From positions 1 to 18,414 of the forward strand of contig JAGXIS010000061.1 in assembly GCA_024635465.1 (NCBI GenBank): 18,414 nt of DNA, read 5' to 3'. The DNA is from Bacteroidota bacterium (GTDB lineage Bacteria; Bacteroidota; Rhodothermia; Balneolales; Balneolaceae). Shown here piece after piece: positions 15,375-18,414 of this stretch. The translations under genes were made by a program, and so were the position numbers. How positions within the stretch are numbered: position 1 is the stretch's first letter; each line of letters begins with the position of its first letter. A model generated the notes under the pieces. That model saw only the letters and a program-made list of their open reading frames with translations, had not been told where the DNA came from and searched no databases.

Positions 15375-16280
15375 ATGGAGTCTAAAAAAATTTTGATAAC
15401 GGGCGGTACAGGCTTTATTGGCTCCTATCTGTCTGATCATTTACTTAAACAAGGTCATTAACTTACGATCATCACCCGCTCTCCAAGTCGATATAGTGAA
15501 GAGCAAGCAAAAAATATGCAATATGTTGGGTGGGAGGATGATCTTGTTGAAGTAGTAAACAGTTGTGACTGCATCATCAACCTGGCCGGAGAGAGTTTGT
15601 TTGGGCAGAGATGGACTAATGAGGTCAAGAGCTCTATCTATGATAGCCGGATTTTAACAACCCGAAAACTGGTCGCACTTATTGAAAAGGCAGAAAAAAA
15701 ACCTGAACTTTTCATATCTGCCTCAGCTGTAGGAATCTATGGCGATCATGGGGATACAATTTTGGATGAGTCGACCCCGGCCGGGTCCGATTTTTTGGCA
15801 GAGGTTTGTAAAGATTGGGAGAAAGAAGCTTTAAAAGCATCCGAATATGGTGTTAGAGTTGCAATTCCCCGAATTGGAATTGTACTTGAAGAAAACGGGG
15901 GTGTGATTGAAAAAATGTTACTTCCTTTTAAACTGTTTATAGGTGGACCTATCGGTAGCGGCAACCAATACGTTCCGTGGGTTCATATGACAGACTTATG
16001 TAATGCCATCCTTTACCCCATTGAGAATAATGAACTGAAAGGTCAATACAATGTGTGTTCTCCTGAGCCTCAGCCGATGAATGTGTTGGCTGATACGCTG
16101 GGTAAAGTATTGAATAGACCCTCCTTTTTTAAAGTGCCGGAGAGTTTATTAAAACTTGTCCTGGGAGAGGCTGCTCAGCCGGTATTAGGGAGTCTTAGGG
16201 TACAGCCTAAAGTGCTACAAATCAACGGGTTTGTTTTTGAATTTGAAGATCTTGAAGAGGCTTTAGCCGATATTATCTGA
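15375..16280 (+). pseudogene. TIGR01777-type NAD-dependent epimerase, interrupted by in-frame TAA
   Basis: An extended short-chain dehydrogenase of the TIGR01777 (YfcH-like) group. The frame from the ATG at 15375 to 16280 would give 301 residues, full length for the family. Residues 9-16 are the NAD(P)-binding TGGTGFIG motif, followed by AGESLFGQRW, SASAVGIYGD, WVHMTDL and, near the end, GSLRVQPKVLQINGF. A single TAA at 15459-15461 (codon 29) breaks it between Gly-His and Leu-Thr-Ile-Ile. Relatives usually have Glu, Gln or a similar residue there, so one base change would explain it. A likely restart is the ATG at 15516, giving 254 residues without the nucleotide-binding loop, probably not functional. 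AAAGGA stands about 11 nt before 15375, supporting the original start. The exact reaction of the family is unknown. Confidence 0.85.
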
Positions 16281-16479
16281 TTAATTGAATATTCAAATTT
16301 TTCAAGGTGCAGGGTGCAAGGTTCAGGCTGGAGTGTAGCGCTCCGAGCGTAGCAATTCCCACGAAGTGCTCCTATTTTGTCCCGCGAAGCGAAAGTCCCG
16401 ACCTCTCGGGAGTGCAAGGTGCAGGGTTCAAGGTGCAGGTCTTCTGAAGGCACAAAGGGTGTATGGGATAATATAGTTG
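16281..16479. other. Convergent intergenic region holding the heptamer repeats
   Basis: The 199 bp between the epimerase and the FG-GAP gene have no credible gene; frames that cross it are repeat-driven. No strong terminator with a U-run was found; the TCCCGA/TCGGGA hairpin may serve. Confidence 0.5.
16304..16443. repeat. Heptamer repeat arrays around a hairpin-rich insert
   Basis: Seven-base units of the form AAGGTGC / AGGGTKC occur in register at 16304-16324 (AAGGTGC, AGGGTGC, AAGGTTC) and again at 16409-16436 (GGAGTGC, AAGGTGC, AGGGTTC, AAGGTGC). Between them about 80 bp hold short dyads: CGCT/AGCG at 16339-16349, CAC/GTG near 16360-16368 and TCCCGA with TCGGGA at 16396-16411. The block lies between convergent genes. 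It looks like a simple-sequence array split by a small element. Confidence 0.7.
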
Positions 16480-18414
16480 TTACTCAGATTCTGATAGGTT
16501 TTCGAAGCGTGTCGAATAGATCGTCCAACTCTGAATCCCATTACGTGTTAGGGCAATAATTTCCATATTTCCATTCCCAAAATAATCACTGATAACCGGA
16601 TAACTCATTCCAGTAGATGGTAGATCTAAATGTCGTTGTCCACTTAGTATATCCCACGCGTAGAGACGGCCAAAGTCAGCCAGTGCTACGAGGTCTTGCC
16701 TATCATCACCATTGATATCGAGAATGATTGGACTGTGCGTTACGGAAGAGGGCTGGCCTAATGATTGTGTAAATACGAGCTCACCATTTGGTTGATATAA
16801 GAAGATTGATCCATTAGATGATTGCAGTACGATCAAATTATTACGGACAAGCTCTGTTCCATTCAATTCTCTGTATAGAACTTCACCCTGGCTGGGAGTA
16901 ATATTCAGACTGCTATTAGACACGGTAAGTGACTGAACTGCCAGTGATTCGGTCTGATGAGTTGTTGAAAGAGAGTCAGAAAAAAGAGGCTGAAGTCCTA
17001 TTGAGTATAGATTTCCATCGAGACCGGCACCTAGGAGGTGATTTTCAAATTTTTCAGGTCTGCCCTGCATTTGAGAAGGCAGAAACTGTGGAAATCCGGT
17101 TCTTCTAAGTCCATTTACATACCAGCCATGTAGTGTATTTTCAGCAAATACGAATAGTGACTTTGATTCATTCAATTCCGTAATTAACGGGGCAAATCGA
17201 ACAACAGAATTTGTACTCTGTGGCCAGCCGTTGATCGATTGACCTCTTGCATTCAGAATGTGGATATTTCTGTCAGCTGTGGCAAGAATCATTTCTGCGA
17301 CGCCATTTCCGGTAAAGTCCAAAATGGTTAATGGAGTTGTAATCTCTTCTCCAACAGAAACCGGGAAGTTAGGTAATAGATCACCACTTCTATTCCAGGC
17401 ATATACTTTGTCGCCGGCAGCCTGCATAATTACATTTTGATTGTTGCCATACCAATCATATACAACAGGAGAACCAATCGGTATATCATCATTTGTAGAA
17501 GCTTGAACTACAACTGTACCGTCGGATGCAAGTATAAAGACCGAGTTGTTCACTGTTGAAAAGACAATTTCCTCACGAACACTGCCCGATAAGTTTGCAA
17601 ATACAGGTTTTCCTGCCAAATCCGAATCTCCAATCGAGAAGGTCCACTGTTCTTGATTTGGGCGTTCCGACAATTCACGTTCAAAATTAGAGATCGTAAC
17701 CTCAAGTTCATTGCCATCGGGTTGTAAACGAGTTGCAATGATGAATTCATCCAGATTACTTACTACTCGATTGAGGTAGTTCTGAGGAAAGAGCCAGGGT
17801 TGAATGTAAAGGCTAAATCGGGGTGAATTCATATAAAAAATTGAACTGAGTGAGCCACCCAGTGAGTTTCTGACCTTGGTATAGTCGTCATCAAAAAACA
17901 TTACTCTTCGGCGTTCAGAATCTCCTCCAACACTTTCAGCCAATCCTTTTCTCTGGGCAATTGAAATGACTTGATCAAAAATTGTCAGATAGAAATTTTC
18001 CATTGTATTTAATTCAGAACCAAATAACTTCCCAAGTACTTGGCTATCGATAGAGTATGTGTTGTTATCTTTAATAATCAATTCCCTCTCAGTGAGATCA
18101 TCTAAAAAAGCCCTGATAGAAGTTGGATTTCTAACCGATCTCAAATAGAGATATTCACTGCTACTGATAGGCCCGGACTCTGCAAATGCAACGAACGCAA
18201 CTTCATCCCCCAGATCTTGCTGAATTGCCTGAATCGTACCGGGATTGCTTTCTAAATATTGATCCGCATCGTGATTAAGTTCAAAATCTACTTCAATTAA
18301 TGCTTCAGGATCTAATCTAAAAATTGAAAATGCCGCTGCACTTATCGGTATAAACCGATCCAGTGTAAAATTTTGTGGAACGGAACTGATCGATTTTAAT
18401 AGTGATGATCTATC
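16480..18414 (-). CDS. Large protein with FG-GAP/VCBS-like C-terminal repeats, 5' end outside window
   Basis: The frame stays open to the right window edge, so at least 644 residues are seen and the start lies beyond 18414; the TTG at 18144 is internal. The C-terminal half has beta-propeller-like repeats of the FG-GAP kind, with calcium-binding-like cores: DFTGNGVAEMILA, DINGDDRQDLVALA and DYFGNGNMEIIAL, joined by blade-like strands such as KVYAWNRSGDLLPNFP and GRLYAWDILSG. The N-terminal visible part (ending near FERELSER) is alpha/beta and not recognised; it contains no membrane helix. Such repeats are usually found in exported proteins, which fits the cell surface or periplasm, but the signal sequence is out of view. 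The C-terminus (RFENLSESE) is not a type IX secretion sorting domain. Confidence 0.78.
   Translation of the reverse strand, partial: DRSSLLKSISSVPQNFTLDRFIPISAAAFSIFRLDPEALIEVDFELNHDADQYLESNPGTIQAIQQDLGDEVAFVAFAESGPISSSEYLYLRSVRNPTSIRAFLDDLTERELIIKDNNTYSIDSQVLGKLFGSELNTMENFYLTIFDQVISIAQRKGLAESVGGDSERRRVMFFDDDYTKVRNSLGGSLSSIFYMNSPRFSLYIQPWLFPQNYLNRVVSNLDEFIIATRLQPDGNELEVTISNFERELSERPNQEQWTFSIGDSDLAGKPVFANLSGSVREEIVFSTVNNSVFILASDGTVVVQASTNDDIPIGSPVVYDWYGNNQNVIMQAAGDKVYAWNRSGDLLPNFPVSVGEEITTPLTILDFTGNGVAEMILATADRNIHILNARGQSINGWPQSTNSVVRFAPLITELNESKSLFVFAENTLHGWYVNGLRRTGFPQFLPSQMQGRPEKFENHLLGAGLDGNLYSIGLQPLFSDSLSTTHQTESLAVQSLTVSNSSLNITPSQGEVLYRELNGTELVRNNLIVLQSSNGSIFLYQPNGELVFTQSLGQPSSVTHSPIILDINGDDRQDLVALADFGRLYAWDILSGQRHLDLPSTGMSYPVISDYFGNGNMEIIALTRNGIQSWTIYSTRFENLSESE

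Noticed and set aside
2899..15461. Genome-wide reassignment of TAA to an amino acid
   Set aside because: TAA ends yidC, the HtrA-like gene and the CPBP gene at their expected family lengths, so it works as a stop here.
16377..16559. 60-residue plus-strand ORF over the heptamer repeats
   Set aside because: Its sequence is driven by the repeats and it runs into the antisense of the FG-GAP gene.

Overview
The window reads as chromosomal DNA from a Gram-negative member of the Bacteroidota/Balneolota (FCB) group; Balneolota is my best guess, by inference. The support is a gldC gene, a PorX-type response regulator with a PglZ-like output domain, DUF4199-, DUF2085- and DUF2007-type small proteins, A+T-rich coding sequence, several TTG starts, few clear Shine-Dalgarno sites, and intergenic palindromic repeats of a kind common in that group. 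I see no rRNA, tRNA, CRISPR array, transposase or phage gene.

Layout. (1) 1-1631: the 3' part of yidC converges on an alpha/beta hydrolase, with a shared hairpin over both stop codons. (2) 1746-4611, plus strand: a ComEA-like helix-hairpin-helix protein, porX (broken by an in-frame TAA), tsaE overlapping the porX stop, and a 94-residue unknown. (3) 4612-4962: two tandem copies of a roughly 155-bp palindromic repeat at a convergent junction. (4) 6994-4963, minus strand: thiN (thiamine pyrophosphokinase) and a sodium:solute symporter in a tight pair. (5) 7269-9456: an NrnA-like DHH phosphoesterase overlapping an HtrA/DegS-like protease, ending in a hairpin. (6) 9653-11022: rluD-type pseudouridine synthase and gldC, ending in a perfect hairpin that covers the gldC stop. 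(7) 11103-16280: accA, then a run of membrane and envelope genes (DUF2085, DUF4199-like, CPBP protease, DUF2007-like, cdsA), then a TIGR01777-type epimerase that also carries an in-frame TAA. (8) 16281-16479: heptamer repeats and small hairpins at a second convergent junction. (9) 16480-18414, minus strand: the 3' part of a large gene whose product ends in FG-GAP-like repeats.

Most of the genes are housekeeping: membrane insertion (YidC), lipid synthesis (AccA, CdsA), tRNA t6A and rRNA modification (TsaE, RluD), envelope proteolysis (HtrA-like, CPBP), nano-RNA turnover (NrnA) and thiamine activation (ThiN). PorX and GldC point to a type IX secretion/gliding lineage, although no core secretion component is present here.

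The most notable observations are two otherwise intact genes, each interrupted by a single TAA in the same local context (TTAA); a tandem intergenic repeat whose two copies keep perfect hairpins with different arm sequences; a hairpin module in both copies flanked by 7-bp direct repeats; a possible folded leader on porX; and a thiN-symporter pair suggesting a thiamine-related transporter. I found no convincing wholly new multi-gene system.
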